Below are positions 46,909 through 58,411 of a DNA stretch of 64,000 bases, piece by piece; the first letter of the stretch is position 1; every line of letters starts with the position of its first letter. The notes below the pieces were generated by a model. That model saw nothing but the letters and a program-made list of their open reading frames with translations, was not told where the DNA came from and did no database searches. The position numbers were made by a program, and so were the translations under genes. The DNA is taken from assembly GCA_035236585.1 (NCBI GenBank), contig CP141127.1, positions 65,267,495-65,331,494 on the forward strand, in the 5' to 3' direction. This stretch comes from Warburgia ugandensis (taxonomy: Eukaryota > Streptophyta > Magnoliopsida > Canellales > Canellaceae).

Positions 46909-47979
46909 GAGTATCTCAAATGTCCATTCCGTCTCCATCTACTACTTTTCTTATAGTTTCACATGACTTTAAGTGAGGGAATTTTTGTGTTCAGATGGCC
47001 CATTATGAACCACTTGCAAAGGAGGTGCCTTTCCAAACATGGTGGAATGTAGAGGAACGGATTCCCCATTGTGCCATTGTTTCTTGAGGGCAAGATTTGT
47101 AACTTCCTAGAATGTTGGACTGATGATTTTACAGTTGAGGGAGCCCTAGAGTAGGTTGCTTACTGTGTTTCTAATGTTCTCCTACAGAACTCTTAATTTT
47201 GTACTATTCCTCACTATTTTGCATATATTTTTTCTAGAAAACAAGTGCAATTTCTTTGTGTGGTTAGAGCCCCTTGTGACCATGGTTGAGAAGATAATCA
47301 CTATCTTGATGAGAAAGCTAAATCAGTTGAGCAATGAGAATGAAGTTGGATGTAGGAGCAAGAGTAAGTTAGTGGTTATCCTAGTTGCTAGTAACGTTAA
47401 ATTAGAATAAGTGAATGGTGCAACAATGTGATTTGGTTAAGTGCATGGGATTGACTTTGTAGATGTTGGAATGTGAGTGATGGGAGTGATTTGTTTGTTG
47501 CTGTCCTAAGATTAGCATGGGCAGTTGTTTTAAGTAATTGACATGGTCTACTATTATAAGTTTTAAGTAATTGGCATGAATGCTTTGTTAGTGTATTTAG
47601 TACCTAAAGTAGCAAGGTTTGGCTTTGGATTTATGATAATGGGAGTTCTATAATTACTATTCTAAATGACTAATCCAAAAAATCCTATATTGAATAATTG
47701 AACAACCCATGAAATGTATTGAATAAATGTCTTAAAGTGTACATAAATGGCTGAAAACAAATAGTTTAAATAGATCTAGAAAGATTGTGTTCTAGTTCAT
47801 TGTGAAGTTCAAAATGTTCCAATATGGAATAGTACATTGCCATTGTAATTGGACTAAACTACAATTGAAAATACTCATATCATTTGTCTACAATTGAGAT
47901 TACATATGCAACCCAAAAGTGTTTACACATCTCACTTAGAAATTTAGAATCCAAAGTACAAGAAAGACGTCTTTAAAGT

Positions 47980-49405
47980 ACAAAATGACTTTGTCAATTG
48001 ACAATGTTCTTGTGGCTTTGACCGTGGTTCTTTGGCAATTGAAGATGCTAAATCACTTTCCAGTTCAAACAAGTGTAAGTATTTTCTGGCTTTGATTATG
48101 GTCCTCATGCCAATTCTATAAGTATCCCATATTTTTTACTTAGCTAGTTGGAGGTCATTAGAGACTTAATGAACTTCCTACTGCAGGTGTGGTCTAAAAC
48201 ACAAGTCCTATTTTGAAGACTTTATATCTTAATGCATCTTGGATGCATACAATAGCACTTGCGAGTCTTCTCTTTGCAGTTCACTCTAATTCTTCTTCTT
48301 GTGTTCTTCATTTTGAAGACTTTATATCTTAATACATCTTGGATGCATACAATAGCACTTGCAAGTCTTCTCTTTGGATGTCACTCTGATTCTTCTTCTT
48401 GTGTTCTTCATAAAAGAAACTAGCTTCCTCTCTTTAATAGAATGAAGCTTGAGTGCTTTTCTGAACAAGACAAGATTGGAGAATTTCATGCCCTACTCAA
48501 ACATAGGCAATTCATTCTCTAATCTTGGATTGAACTCTAAAAATATTTTTGGTGCTTCATCTTCCTCTTCACTCTCAAATGAATCATGCTTCCCATGTGA
48601 CCCATCTTCATAGGGATCTCCATCATCATCTAGTACCTCCTCATCCCTCACAATTTCAGCCTTTATATGAAACTTTTGCTGCCATGTGTACTCTATGCCA
48701 TCATCAACATTCTCTTGAAATAACCTCTCATCATTTGCTTATGTCACAAACTCACACTCATGAAACCCAGAGTATGATGAGTCATCTAAATTATCTGCTT
48801 CTTCTTCTCCATAATCTTCTTCTTCATCCTTGTCTCTTGCCCTATCAGTATTGTCTTCATCACTTTCTTATTTTCCATCTTCATCACATGCCTATTCTCC
48901 ATCATTATCACTTGCATGTTCCCCATCTCCAATATATGTCTCTTCCTCACCTCCAATGTCTATCTTATCTACTTCCTCATGTAGAATTGTTGCATTCTCA
49001 ACCATAAGATCTTCATTTACTACCTTGTCCTTAACTTGGGAAGTTTGAACAACTAGGAAACCCCAGCTGTCAACATTATGATACTTCATTAGGATGCCAA
49101 CTATCTGACTACCACTTGCCTCATTTTCAAGGCCATCAATAACATTATATATATGGTTCCCACCATCTGCCATAGTGAATTTCTCCATAAAAAATTCAAC
49201 TATCTTACTCCATGGTATATGATTAAGGTAAGTGCATGTTCGTTAGATTGTATTTAAACTAACCCTTCTACCAAAATCTTGCCATCCACTCTATAATAGA
49301 ACTTTATTTCCATAAAACTCAATTCCTTGGTCATATAACCACCCTCCAATATTGAAAACTCATCAAGATTAGGAAAATCCACATAGGATACTAAACATGG
49401 GGCAT
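47980..49405 (-). pseudogene. MULE transposase amino-terminal pseudogene
   Basis: Minus-strand translation shows the plant MuDR-type order. A beta-rich start near 49390-49270 reads 'YVDFPNLDEFSILEGG', 'KELSFMEIKFYYRVDG' and 'SNEHALTLI'. A long Glu/Asp-rich linker follows (49188-48600; 'EEVDKIDIGGEEETYIGDGE', 'EEEDYGEEEAD'). Then at 48590-48420 come 'DSFESEEEDEAPK', 'FNPRLENELP', a stop, and 'GMKFSNLVLFRKALKLHSI', the 'F-x-x-G-M-x-F' entry into the DNA-binding region. Stops interrupt it and the catalytic DDE domain is not recognised. In a working element the protein would cut and move the terminal repeats. Confidence 0.68.
48211..48410 (+). repeat. 100-bp tandem duplication in the transposase relic
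   Basis: 'ttttgaagactttatatctt' starts at 48211 and at 48311, and the units differ at only a few positions. It duplicates a zinc-binding-like part of the pseudogene. Confidence 0.9.
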
Positions 49406-49959
49406 AATGCATGTGTCATGTACAACTAAAATTTCCACCACGGTGTATTTTACAGTAAAAGATCATCATATAGATCTAAATATTAATAAATAACATTAAA
49501 AACACAAACAAATAGACACTTGTAAGGATAAAATAGTAAAATAATTTAGCATGTATGCAATTCAAGTAGTATCTTTGTAGAAAGCCAAATGATAGGGTCC
49601 AACAGCCACTCAAATTAGAAAACAACCTCACAAAAAATGGTCCATGCTCTCATAAAGGGTAAGAAAATGACAAGAGAGCTTTTTTGCTAGATACAGACAA
49701 AGGATGAGTACCATTTACAAACATTCGAAGTATAATGTTTCACATACACTGCTTTCTACTAGATACAGACAAACTATGTAATACTTTAATCTTTAAAAAT
49801 CAAAATTTAAGCATTTTAAAATATCAAACTCTAAGCAACTTAAAAAACCCAAAATTTGTGCATCTTAAAATGTCATTTTGCTGATACAATAATGCAAAAA
49901 TTCAACTTCAATCTCAAACATTTCTCATGATAAATCAAGCATATGTAAGCAGATTGAAG

Positions 49960-50150
49960 ATGTTAAACAAGTTCATATCAATATGTTAAACAAAGCCATA
50001 TTTAATGCATCAAACAAATCTACATGTAATGCATTGAACAAACTCACATCTAATGCATCAACGAAACCAACAACTTATGCATTGAAACTGATAAAAAGAA
50101 CCCACAACTAATGCATTGCAACTGAAAAAAAAATGCAAAACAAATGCATC
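49960..50150. repeat. 24-bp minisatellite phased by ATGCAT
   Basis: ATGCAT starts at 50005, 50029, 50053 and 50077, exactly 24 bases apart, then at 50111 and 50144 after slippage. Degenerate units with 'atgttaaacaa' precede it. Each unit reads roughly atgcat-caaac-aaatc-acatcta. Confidence 0.8.
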
Positions 50151-50584
50151 GAAACCCATATCTATAAAAACCATATACATACCGTACAAGGGGCTCCTTT
50201 CCTCTACTTTACACACCATGTCCTCCCCAATCAGTCCTTTCATTTGTGCTCTTGCTGGATAGATTTCTCCACTCTAAGTTGATTTCTCCCTCCCTTACGA
50301 TTCCATACTAGGATTCCTGCTACCCAAATATAAAACCTCAAAAAATATCTTGACATGAAGAAGACCCAGATTTCTTGTTCGAATGAGTATTTTACACAAA
50401 ATGATGAATTTGCCCTCCTTAAAGACATGTGAAACACTTCTATAAGAAAAATTAATAGATGAAGATGGAATAGACGTTGGAGATACACTTAACAATGGGT
50501 GGGACGCAAAAAAATTTATTTTCAAACTTCTAGTCCTTAACTGAGACTTTTGGCAAAGTTCAGAATAGTAAAGTGTAATTTTTC

Positions 50585-50587
<3 letters not shown>

Positions 50588-50643
<56 letters not shown>
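50588..50643. repeat. (TG)28 microsatellite
   Basis: Uninterrupted TG run of 56 bases immediately outside the right terminus of the Mutator-like element. Confidence 0.97.
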
Positions 50644-50644
<1 letters not shown>

Positions 50645-50649
50645 TGTCT

Positions 50650-51189
50650 TTAGGATACTAAATTGGATAACAACTTGGAGCCTTGTTAGATGCTATACTA
50701 GCTTTTGATGATGACTCTCTCTTGTCTGCGGTAATGCTTCTTACCAGTATAACACCTTTCTCCAATGTAGTGGGATAGATATGCCATGTGTAGGCCTCTT
50801 AAGAGAAGAGAGGCCTTGAATAGGACATGAATTGAATGTTGAGTGATAGTTTAACTCATTTGGCTCATGATAATTAGCCAAAGAAACTTCTCTTTGCTAA
50901 ATCATAGTCTTAAAACTCGTTAAATAGAACCTGATGATGATCAACTAAATTTCTTGACTAGTTTCTCTACTCGTATTACTTTAGAGGCATTCTATGAAGT
51001 ATTAAACCCACAGCCATAAAGAACGAACCTAAAACACTGAGTTCTGAAAAGAATAAGAGAAACAATCTTGGGTAGATCGCATGGTAAGAACTATGATTGC
51101 ATCCCATAAAAAATGAGTTTTGAAAGGCACATATCGCCATGATTAATCATCACTTCACATGCAAATCATGCCTGATCACACATATTCTT
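50650..51189. other. No gene recognised
   Basis: Nothing was recognised between the microsatellite and the L1-type remnant; it could be further decayed LINE sequence. Confidence 0.4.
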
Positions 51190-51697
51190 TTTGCTTATGC
51201 CGTGTACGGAGGTAAGGAGGGGACCAACAATAAGCTGAAATATTGAGTCTTATGGAGGGTTTAAGTCATTGCATAAAATATAAAATATATCAAGTGTGCA
51301 TAGAATCTGATTCTTCCTTGGTAGCGCTGTAGTCTAAGGGAGCGTGGAAGCCACCATGGACACTTTATGTTATATGGGGTACTATTAGGGAACTAATGAC
51401 CGTGATCGACATCCAAGTTATACATGTATTTAGAGAAGGTAATTAGGTGGCTGATAGCGTAGCTAGACAAAGGGCAATAGGAAATTCTTTATTTATTTAT
51501 GGCTCTTATGAATTGCCAGTAATTACACGTAGTCTTTTGAGATTGGATGTAATTGGCCATCCTTCTCTGACAAAAGCATGATATTATTTGTATTTCTTCT
51601 TAGACTCCTTTATTATGATGGGGTCTCATTAATGAAATAAGACTGCGGCCTGTATGTATGTATGTATCTTAGCAGTGCTTGTTTCTTCAAAAAAAAA
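51190..51697 (+). pseudogene. 3' end of an L1-type LINE: RNase H domain and A tail
   Basis: Translation with one frame change gives GTNNK, then AEILSLMEGLSHCIKY, 'IESDSSLVAL', and 'VIHVFREGN', a stop, 'VADSVARQRA'. These are the Glu, Asp and terminal Asp landmarks of the RNase H domain found at the carboxy end of plant L1 LINEs. In-frame stops occur at the 'VAL' and 'EGN' positions. The coding part ends at a TGA near 51582. A 3' untranslated segment follows, with 'tgtatgtatgtatgtat' and an A-run at 51688-51697. The 5' part is missing, as is usual for truncated LINE copies. Confidence 0.75.
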
Positions 51698-51699
51698 AT

Positions 51700-53323
51700 T
51701 TAATAATGTCATTCACCAATTATTATGAAATAGAAAAGCTACGAATCGCATGCTTCGAAGAGTGGTGTGATCCACATTTGCGACGATCATATAAACGCTT
51801 TCAGCCAGAAGATCTTTAAATTATATAACCATGTGGTTCAAGGCATGCTATCAATGCCAGATAAGACCAAATCTAGGATAAAAACAAGGAGTCTTGCTTT
51901 TACAACACTTGTGCTTAGTTTTGGATATGAAGTCATGCCTATGTTAGAAATGAATCTAGCATTCTATTGGTGCAACACTCCTTGAGTTCCTTCAAATTTC
52001 TACGAACAAAGAAGCCATGCAAGGGTTCCACACATATGAAAACATAAAATACACACAATACTTTTTCATCCATATGCCACATGTCCCAAGCAAGGCAACA
52101 TTTGACGTTTCATATTATGAAGGCTTCCTAAGGGGTTAAGGCATAAGTTTTTGTGGTTTTCTCAATCAAAAGATTAGTACATTGAAAATCCTCTTTTTCT
52201 TAGTATCTTACAAAAAGGATTGCTTAATCACAAATGAGGGGGGCGGGGGCGGGGCCGTGGAACTCTTTTCTCCTTGATTATAATGTTTTTCATTAGAAAA
52301 TTTATTTTTAATGTATTAAACATGGAGATTAAAAACATATAGATTAGCTGCTACAAAATAGATATTACTTTTATGCATAATCGCATACTTCCACGTAGTA
52401 TATAGCTTTGTTTCTATTTTAATAGTATGCTACTCCCTATGTTTGGGTTATCACACACCATCGGGATAATGGCTACCAACCATGGAGAAGGTTTTTCACA
52501 AATTGGCTTATATAGAATACAGCCTTATTTTTAAAAATTAGTCATAGTTTTTAGGGTCAACGGCTAACTCTAAGTGGCACAGTTTTTTGAAGATTCGGAC
52601 TGTTCACAGTGTTGCATACTTAGATGGATCATGTCCCAATGCTCTCATCCATTGGACGACCTTGTAATTGCATACGCTTCTTTTAGAAAGCAGTAGTTAC
52701 TAGGATCATCCACAGAATTTGGAAGAATGATTCATCTAAGTTAAGGACAAGATTATAAACGATTTGGATTTTTTAAAATATGGACCTACCTAGAGTCATA
52801 ATTGTCAGAAAATCTATTGAGGGGCTCACGAGGGAAAACAACTTTTTCGTGCAAGGTTGTTTTTTCTTCTTTTTTAGTAAGCCACATATTTGGCCACACA
52901 ATTGGATGGTCCTGCCATTTGTTTGGATTCCTTGAAAAATGTAATAAAAATAGATGGTGGAGATTTTTTACCAAAAAAAAAAATGATAATAGCATTGGAA
53001 ATGAAATTTGGTCTCTAGCATAAGTCATTCCAAACATGATTATGAATCACTAAGATCTAAAGAAATTTTTCCACATTGCATGAAAAAGGGGTGTCGATTC
53101 TTCTCATGCTCTATGAGTGTCGAATCCTACCATGACTCCCGTTTGATACTTTGTCTGTTGTAAACCGAAAATTAAAAACCGAAGTTGAGTGGCAAACTAG
53201 CGAAAATCATCAAAAGCCAAAGCGACAAAAGGAACCAGTCATCACACATTCCAGGTGAGCTCCAGTTGACTCTGATATTAAGAAAATGACCTGGTTACTG
53301 CATTAAGGCCGCTACATGAGCTA
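51700..53323. other. No gene recognised
   Basis: AT-rich sequence without supported coding. It contains an isolated G-rich run at 52236-52259. Opposed ORFs at 52786-53037 have no recognisable content. Confidence 0.4.
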
Positions 53324-53484
53324 TTAAATTGCACAAGAAAGCTCGATCATTAGATGTGTGTAATCGTTTGCTGGCTGCTTCATAGATATCCTGAACCCCA
53401 AATCCATGACGGCCAGTACGCAGGCTACACGGTGATTGTGCACCACATCCTTGGTCGTGCACCATGCGGTTTCATTTTCTGTGC
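53324..53484 (-). CDS. Possible terminal exon of the 57925-60044 gene
   Basis: On the minus strand a good acceptor ('ttgattcag') at 53485-53493 opens a frame of 52 codons that ends in TAA at 53324-53326. It reads TENETAWCTTKDVVHNHRVA, then 'CVLAVMDLGF', 'SMKQPANDYTHLMIE' and 'LSCAI'. Composition and codon use look like coding sequence. Its starting phase (two bases before the first full codon) does not fit directly to the exon ending at 57925, so at least one further exon would be needed. It could equally belong to another gene. Unrecognised family. Confidence 0.4.
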
Positions 53485-53828
53485 CTGAATCAAGCAATTT
53501 TTTCATACCTATACAACCTGCGTAACAAGTTTTTACAATAAACAAATAAAAAAGGCAGTCCGGTGCATAAAGCTTCTCTCGGAATCTAGAGAAGGGGCGG
53601 AATACAATGGTTTATAGCACGCAGCTTTATCTTACATTTTTACAACAAGCTATTTGTACTTTTGAAACCTGTGACTTCAAAACCAGACAACGACTACTTT
53701 ACCGAAACTCCCTTCAGAGGCCAGTTTGTCTAAAATTTAAATGTCTCAAAAATAGAGGTCTATTTACTAGAGTAGCGGCGTGCTTTTGCTTCCCATGGAC
53801 AAGTATGCACAGTATTCCGTCAACCAAG
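53485..53828. other. Flank between the candidate exon and the LINE
   Basis: No feature was recognised; the intermediate exon required by the gene model was sought here and not found. Confidence 0.4.
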
Positions 53829-53922
53829 CACATCATCATCATCATCATCAAGACCTTATCCCAATTAGGGGTCGGCCACATGAATCTTCTTCCTCCATTC
53901 CACTCTATTAAATACCATGGCT

Positions 53923-56911
53923 TCATTTAGTCCCAAAGTTTTTTAAATCTTTCCTCACCACTTCTATCCACGTTCTTTTGGGCCTTCCCATTGCCCTTTT
54001 AGAACCTTCAACTTGTATTGCCTCACTCCTTCTAACTGGTGCCGTTGTTGGCCTCCTTTGAACATGTCCAAACCATCTAAGTCTAATCTCCCTCATCTTG
54101 TTACCTATTGGTGCTATCCCTAAATTTCTTCTAATATTTTCATTTCTAATTCTATCCTTTCTTGTCTTACCACTCATCCATCTCAACATCCTCATTTCTG
54201 CAACACTCGGCTATGAGTATGATGTTCCTTAACCGCCCAACACTCGATCCATAGAGCATGGCCGGCCTTATAGCCATCCTATAGAATTTTCCCTTTAGTT
54301 TGAGTGGCACCCGCCGATCACATAAAACCCCCGATGCACATCTCCATTTGTTCCAACCCGCTTGGATTCTTTGGGTAACCTCCCTCTCAATCTCTCCACT
54401 CTCATGGATCAATGATCCTAAGTATCGGAAGTGGTCTCTCATGGGGACCTCTTGGTTATCAATCTTGTCTGGTGCTCCACTCCTACTCTCCTTTCTAAAA
54501 TTACATTCCATATATTCTGTCTTAGTTCGGCTAATTTTAAATCCTTTCGATTCTAATGCTTCTCTCCATAGCTCTAGCTTTATGTTGACACCCTCCCTTG
54601 TCTCATCAAGTAGGACTATATCGTCTGCAAATAGCATGCACCAGGGAATCTCCTCATGCAAATGTTTTGTTAACTCATCCATAACTAATGTGAAAAGATA
54701 TGGACTCAATGCCGATCCTTGGTGCAATCCGACAGTAACAGGAAAATCACCAGTCACGCCACTAGTGGTCTTAATATTTGTTACTGCTCCCTCATACATA
54801 TCTTTAATTATGTCTATATACCCCTAAGAAACCCCTTTAACACCTAACACCCTCCATATTAACTCTCTAGGGACTCTATCATAAGCCTTCTCTAAGTCAA
54901 TAAAGACCACGTGTAGGTCTTTTCTCCTCTCCCTATATTTCTCTACTAATTGTCTTAGTAAGAAAATAGCTTCCATGGTAGACCTCCCAGGCATGAAACC
55001 AAACTGATTCTCCGATACACTTGTTTCATGTCGTAGCCTCTTCTCAATCACTCTTTCAAAAAGTTTCATGGTGTGGCTCATAAGTTTGATCCCTCGATAA
55101 TTAGTGCAACTCTAAATGTCTCCTTTATTCTTATAGATTGGTACAATAGAGCTTTTCCTCCACTCATCAGGCATTTTCTTTTATTTTATAATCTTGTTAA
55201 ACAACTTGGTCAACCAAACTACCCCAATATCTCCCATATGCTTCCAAACCTCTATTGGTATACCATCAGGCCCCATGGCCTTTCCTGATTTCATCTTTCT
55301 CAAAGCCTCTTTTACTTCAAGCATTCTAATCCTACGTTCATATCTATAATATCCAGTGTTATTTAGATTTATAGTATTTTCAATCCCTATATTCTCAGGG
55401 CCATTGTCATTTAACAATTTTTGGAAGTATATTTCCCACCTTTGTTTGATCTCAGCGTCTTTGACTAATACCCTTTGATCATCACTTCTAATGCACCTAA
55501 TATGCTCTAAGTCCTTACTCTTCTGTTCTCTTACCTTTGCAAGTTTAAACACATCTTTCTCACCTTCTCTTGTTCTACTATTATAGAGCTCATCATATGC
55601 TTTAAGTTTAGCCTCACTTACTATTCCCTTAGCAACGTTTTTAGCATTCTTATATTGTTCATAGTTTTCATTATTTCTAATCTTCTGCCATGCTTTAAAA
55701 TGCATTCGTTTTTCTTTAATAGCTTTTTGCCTTTGTTTCATTCCACCACCATGTTTCCTTTGCTAATAGCCTTTTACCTTTAGATACTCCTAAGACATCT
55801 TTTGCCACTTTCTTAATGGACTCACCATATTAGTCCACATGGTATTTACTGTTTCATAATTCCAATTTCCTTCTACCATCAACTTATTTTTGAATGAGGT
55901 TATTTTCTCTCCTTTTAAGTTCCACCACTTAGTTTTTGGATGTGTATTAAGTTCAGTTCTTTTACTCCATCTTTTTATATGAATATCCATAACCATTAAC
56001 CTATGTTGTGAGGTTAAACTCTCACCGGGTATCACCTTACAATCCTTACATATAAATCGTTCATTATTCCTAAGTAGAAAAAAGTCTATTTGGCTTTTAT
56101 GAAGTCCACTTTTAAAGGTTATTAAGTGTTCATCCCTCTTCTTAAAGAGTGTATTTGCAATGGATAGGTTATATGACAAAGCAAAATCGAGGATATTCTC
56201 CCCCATCTCGTTTCGTTCACCTATACCATACCCTCCGTGTATTCTATCATATCCTTCCTTATCTTTTCCTACATGGCCATTTAAGTCTGCTCCTATAAAT
56301 ATTCCCTCAGTATTGGGAATTTCTTGTATGACTCCCTCCATATCTTCCCAAAACTGTCTCTTAATTATATCTTGTAGGCCTACTTGTAGTGCATATGCAC
56401 TTATAATATTTATAATCTGCTCTCCTAAAATCATTTTTATTATTATAATTCTATCACTGATTCTTTTAACGTCCACAACTTTATCCTTTAATTCCTTATC
56501 CACTATTATTCCTACGCCATTTCTATTATTTTCCTTTCCTACGTACCATAATTTATACCCATCTATTTCTCTAGCTTTAGCCCCTTTCCACTTGGTTTCT
56601 TGGATACAAGCGATGTTGACTCTCCTACGTTTTATCGTGTCTACTAACTCCAAACTCTTACCTGTCAATGTCCCTATATTCCATGTAGCGATGCGAATCT
56701 TATGATTTGGAGATTCCCTATTTACTATCGCCTTTCTCGACCTCCATGGTATGAACCCATGTCCACTTTTCACTGCACCTGGGTTCTGATGCGGCGCGTC
56801 GCTTCCGAGGGGACGCTCTAGCAGCCCTTGCCCATTTTTCACTACACCCGGGATCCGATGTAGCGCGTCGCTTCTGGGAGAACGCCCTAGCAACCCTTGC
56901 CTATTTTTCAC
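53923..56911 (-). pseudogene. RTE LINE polyprotein (endonuclease + reverse transcriptase), broken
   Basis: Endonuclease (56911-55790) has IRIATWNIGTL, 'CIQETKWKG', 'IGADLNGHVGK', 'SQIDFFLLR' and SQHRLMVMD, so the Asn, Glu, Asp/Asn and His positions of the APE fold are present. RT pieces share that frame: 'MKSGKAMGPDGIPIEVWK' (near 55260), '[19 protein letters not shown]', '[19 protein letters not shown]', 'GLHQGSALSPYLFTLVMDEL' and 'CMLFADDIVLLDE' (catalytic Asp pair near 54620). Damage: a local frame excursion between about 55799 and 55743, TAA at 55181, a TAG about 85 bases further, TAG near 54824, and a frameshift near 54190 before the conserved tail 'LRWFGHVQRRP'. Together these prevent autonomous transposition. 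Confidence 0.9.
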
Positions 56912-56959
56912 CGCATCCAGGATCCGATGCAGCGTCGCTTATGGGGAACGCCCTAGCTT
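56767..56959 (-). repeat. Three 69-bp tandem repeats at the LINE ORF start
   Basis: Units begin at 56767, 56836 and 56905 on plus ('ttttcact' or 'ttttcacc'). At 69 bases each unit is 23 codons, and the first two units are translated in frame as 'KNGQGLLERPLGSDAPHQ'-like repeats. Confidence 0.9.
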
Positions 56960-56990
56960 GAGCGAATTTCAGATTTCGATTCATGTCATG

Positions 56991-57358
56991 TTAGGGTTGC
57001 CATAGTTTTAAAAGCTGAAGATGATTTACATTAAAATCATTAAAATCATCTTCGACTTCACCCTTCTTGGCTACCAGACGCAAGGGTGGCCATATTTTAA
57101 GAAGCTGAAGATGATTTTCATTTCTCCCTCACAAACTAATATACAAATGCATATTTATTTGTAAGAAAGAAATAATAGAATCATCTTCAACTTCCCCCTT
57201 GTCGGCTGGCTACCTGATACAAGGGTTGCCATCTTTTAAGAAGCTGGAGATGATTCTCATTTCTTCCTCACAAACTAATATACAAATGCATATTCATTTG
57301 TAAGAAAGAAATAATAGAATCATCTTCAACTTCCCCCTTGCCGGCTGGCACCTGACGC
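56991..57358. repeat. Tandem array of about 139 bp with an internal stem per unit
   Basis: 'agggt.gccat' starts near 56992 (short unit), 57081 and 57220; spacing is 139 and then 138 bases. Each unit contains 'aagctgaagatgat' or 'aagctggagatgat' and, downstream, its near-complement 'atcatcttcaactt', so each can fold into a hairpin. It lies in the 5' region of the RTE LINE. Confidence 0.85.
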
Positions 57359-57400
57359 AAGACCCTCCTCCTTTTTTATCCGGGCTTGGAAAACTCAGAG

Positions 57401-57924
57401 CTCGCCTCTGAGAAGTTCTTCCGCCATTCCTCTCCGAAGAGTCCGTTTGCTACACGTGGCTTGACCATTCACGTAACCTAGTGACTGAATGGATGCGTAA
57501 AGCTCACAACTATTGAATATAATTAATAAAAATCACAGAACACAAGGAATAATTCAACTTTTTGGTTAACAGTTTTCCTCATAATGACTGTGGCTTATTT
57601 CTGATAAATGAAAGCACTCCGTTACTATTTGAGTTAATGATGTGAATGGCAATTACCAGCAGGATTTCAGGTAACATCAAGCCATATCAACTTTTTCTTC
57701 AAAGAAATGGCCAGGGTAAACAATATTAGCACATAGCTTATCATTGTTTACAGGGATGCACTTGTTAGAGTCCCAATTGGTTTTATCAAAAATTTGAGTC
57801 TTTGTAAGATGAGAAAGAAAAAAATTCACCTTTAGTGTAACAAAACACATGCAATGAGATCAGAATACCAAAAGGATCTTTCCATTATAACAGAGAACAG
57901 TAACTATTCAGTTGAAGAGTTCAC
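57401..57924. other. Intronic or 5' LINE flank, no gene recognised
   Basis: 57401-57470 is GC-richer than its surroundings and is open on the minus strand for about 30 codons. No function can be given. The rest is AT-rich and probably intron of the minus-strand gene. Confidence 0.35.
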
Positions 57925-58073
57925 CTTGATAGAAGCATCATATTCCTGAATTATCAGTTTAATTTGCAGAAGCAACATGTGATGTGCCTTGATTTCTCTG
58001 TTAGTGTTACGTAGAGGCTGTCGAGCCAGTCGGCCATCACTCTGTGCAGCTTCAGCGGCCATATCTTCCAGCT
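57925..58073 (-). CDS. Exon of an unidentified host gene (Leu-rich helical segment)
   Basis: Minus-strand exon of 149 bases, acceptor 'tgctttccag' and donor AAG|GTGAAC. It completes a split codon and then encodes 49 residues ending at a full codon: LEDMAAEAAQSDGRLARQPL, 'RNTNREIKAHHMLLLQIKL' and 'IIQEYDASIK'. The pattern suggests alpha helices, the last Leu/Ile-rich. It follows the exon 58323-58411 across a 249-base intron with matching phase. I do not recognise the family. The next exon downstream was not identified; the RTE LINE begins about 525 bases further on in the direction of transcription. Confidence 0.65.
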
Positions 58074-58322
58074 CTGGAAAGCAAGGATAAATTCATAGAT
58101 AATTATAAACAATAGCTGTAAATGAATAAATGATATTCATGAGGGTCTACTAGTAGTCAAATGTACAATAACTAAGACCATTGGCAAGTGTATGTACTTA
58201 TCGTAGGACAAGTCTCATCACATTTCGGGGCTCTTAGCCAGATCCTAAACTCTCCCATCTTAAACCCTTTGTGTTCTGAAACAAAAGTTGAAGAATGAAA
58301 TATAAAGAAAAAGAAGTTAAAC

Positions 58323-58411
58323 CTCGAGGTGTTGTTGCAGATAAAACACGAACAAATGCACGAAGCGATTGGGGTATGCCCTTCCCTTTGCCTTTAGCAG
58401 ATCTCACTTCC
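58323..58411 (-). CDS. Exon of the same unidentified gene (basic segment)
   Basis: An 89-base exon with acceptor 'tctgaacag' and donor CGAG|GTTTAA. It takes one base to finish a Lys codon, then encodes 29 residues, EVRSAKGKGKGIPQSLRAFV and 'RVLSATTPR', and leaves one base that joins AG of the next exon to make Glu. The Lys/Gly run is a basic, probably flexible segment. Upstream intron 58412-58907 (496 bases) shows no other exon. Confidence 0.65.

Larger units (their letters stand above)
46728..50585 (-). mobile_element. Mutator-like element with decayed transposase
   Basis: The left end (46728-46824) and right end (about 50490-50585) are long degenerate inverted repeats. Both contain, read inward, 'tttactat', 'ccaaaagtctca', 'ttaaggac' and 'aagtttgaaaa', then 'tcccac'. 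A transposase-like pseudogene lies between on the minus strand. Long terminal inverted repeats plus this protein fit a MULE. The typical 9-bp target duplication was not found, and the left terminal bases have drifted. The interior 49441-50490 has a 24-bp minisatellite and no gene. Confidence 0.62.
53829..57400 (-). mobile_element. Plant RTE-clade LINE, nearly full length, inactive
   Basis: On the minus strand: a repeat-bearing 5' region (57400 to about 56960), one long reading frame with apurinic endonuclease and reverse transcriptase domains, and a 3' end in a (GAT)n-type tail at 53830-53852 (seen as catcatcatcatcatcat on plus). Short-repeat tails instead of poly(A) and the endonuclease-RT layout without RNase H are RTE hallmarks. 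The 5' boundary is approximate and no target duplication was identified. It lies between the exon ending at 57925 and a possible terminal exon at 53324-53484. Confidence 0.88.

Noticed and set aside
49960..50150. Possible CRISPR-like array with regular spacing
   Set aside because: Units are 24 bases with no separate spacers and the genome is a plant; it is a minisatellite.
56160..56705. Plus-strand ORF of 181 residues, and 54300-54827 of 175 residues
   Set aside because: They are antisense shadows of the RTE LINE endonuclease and reverse transcriptase.
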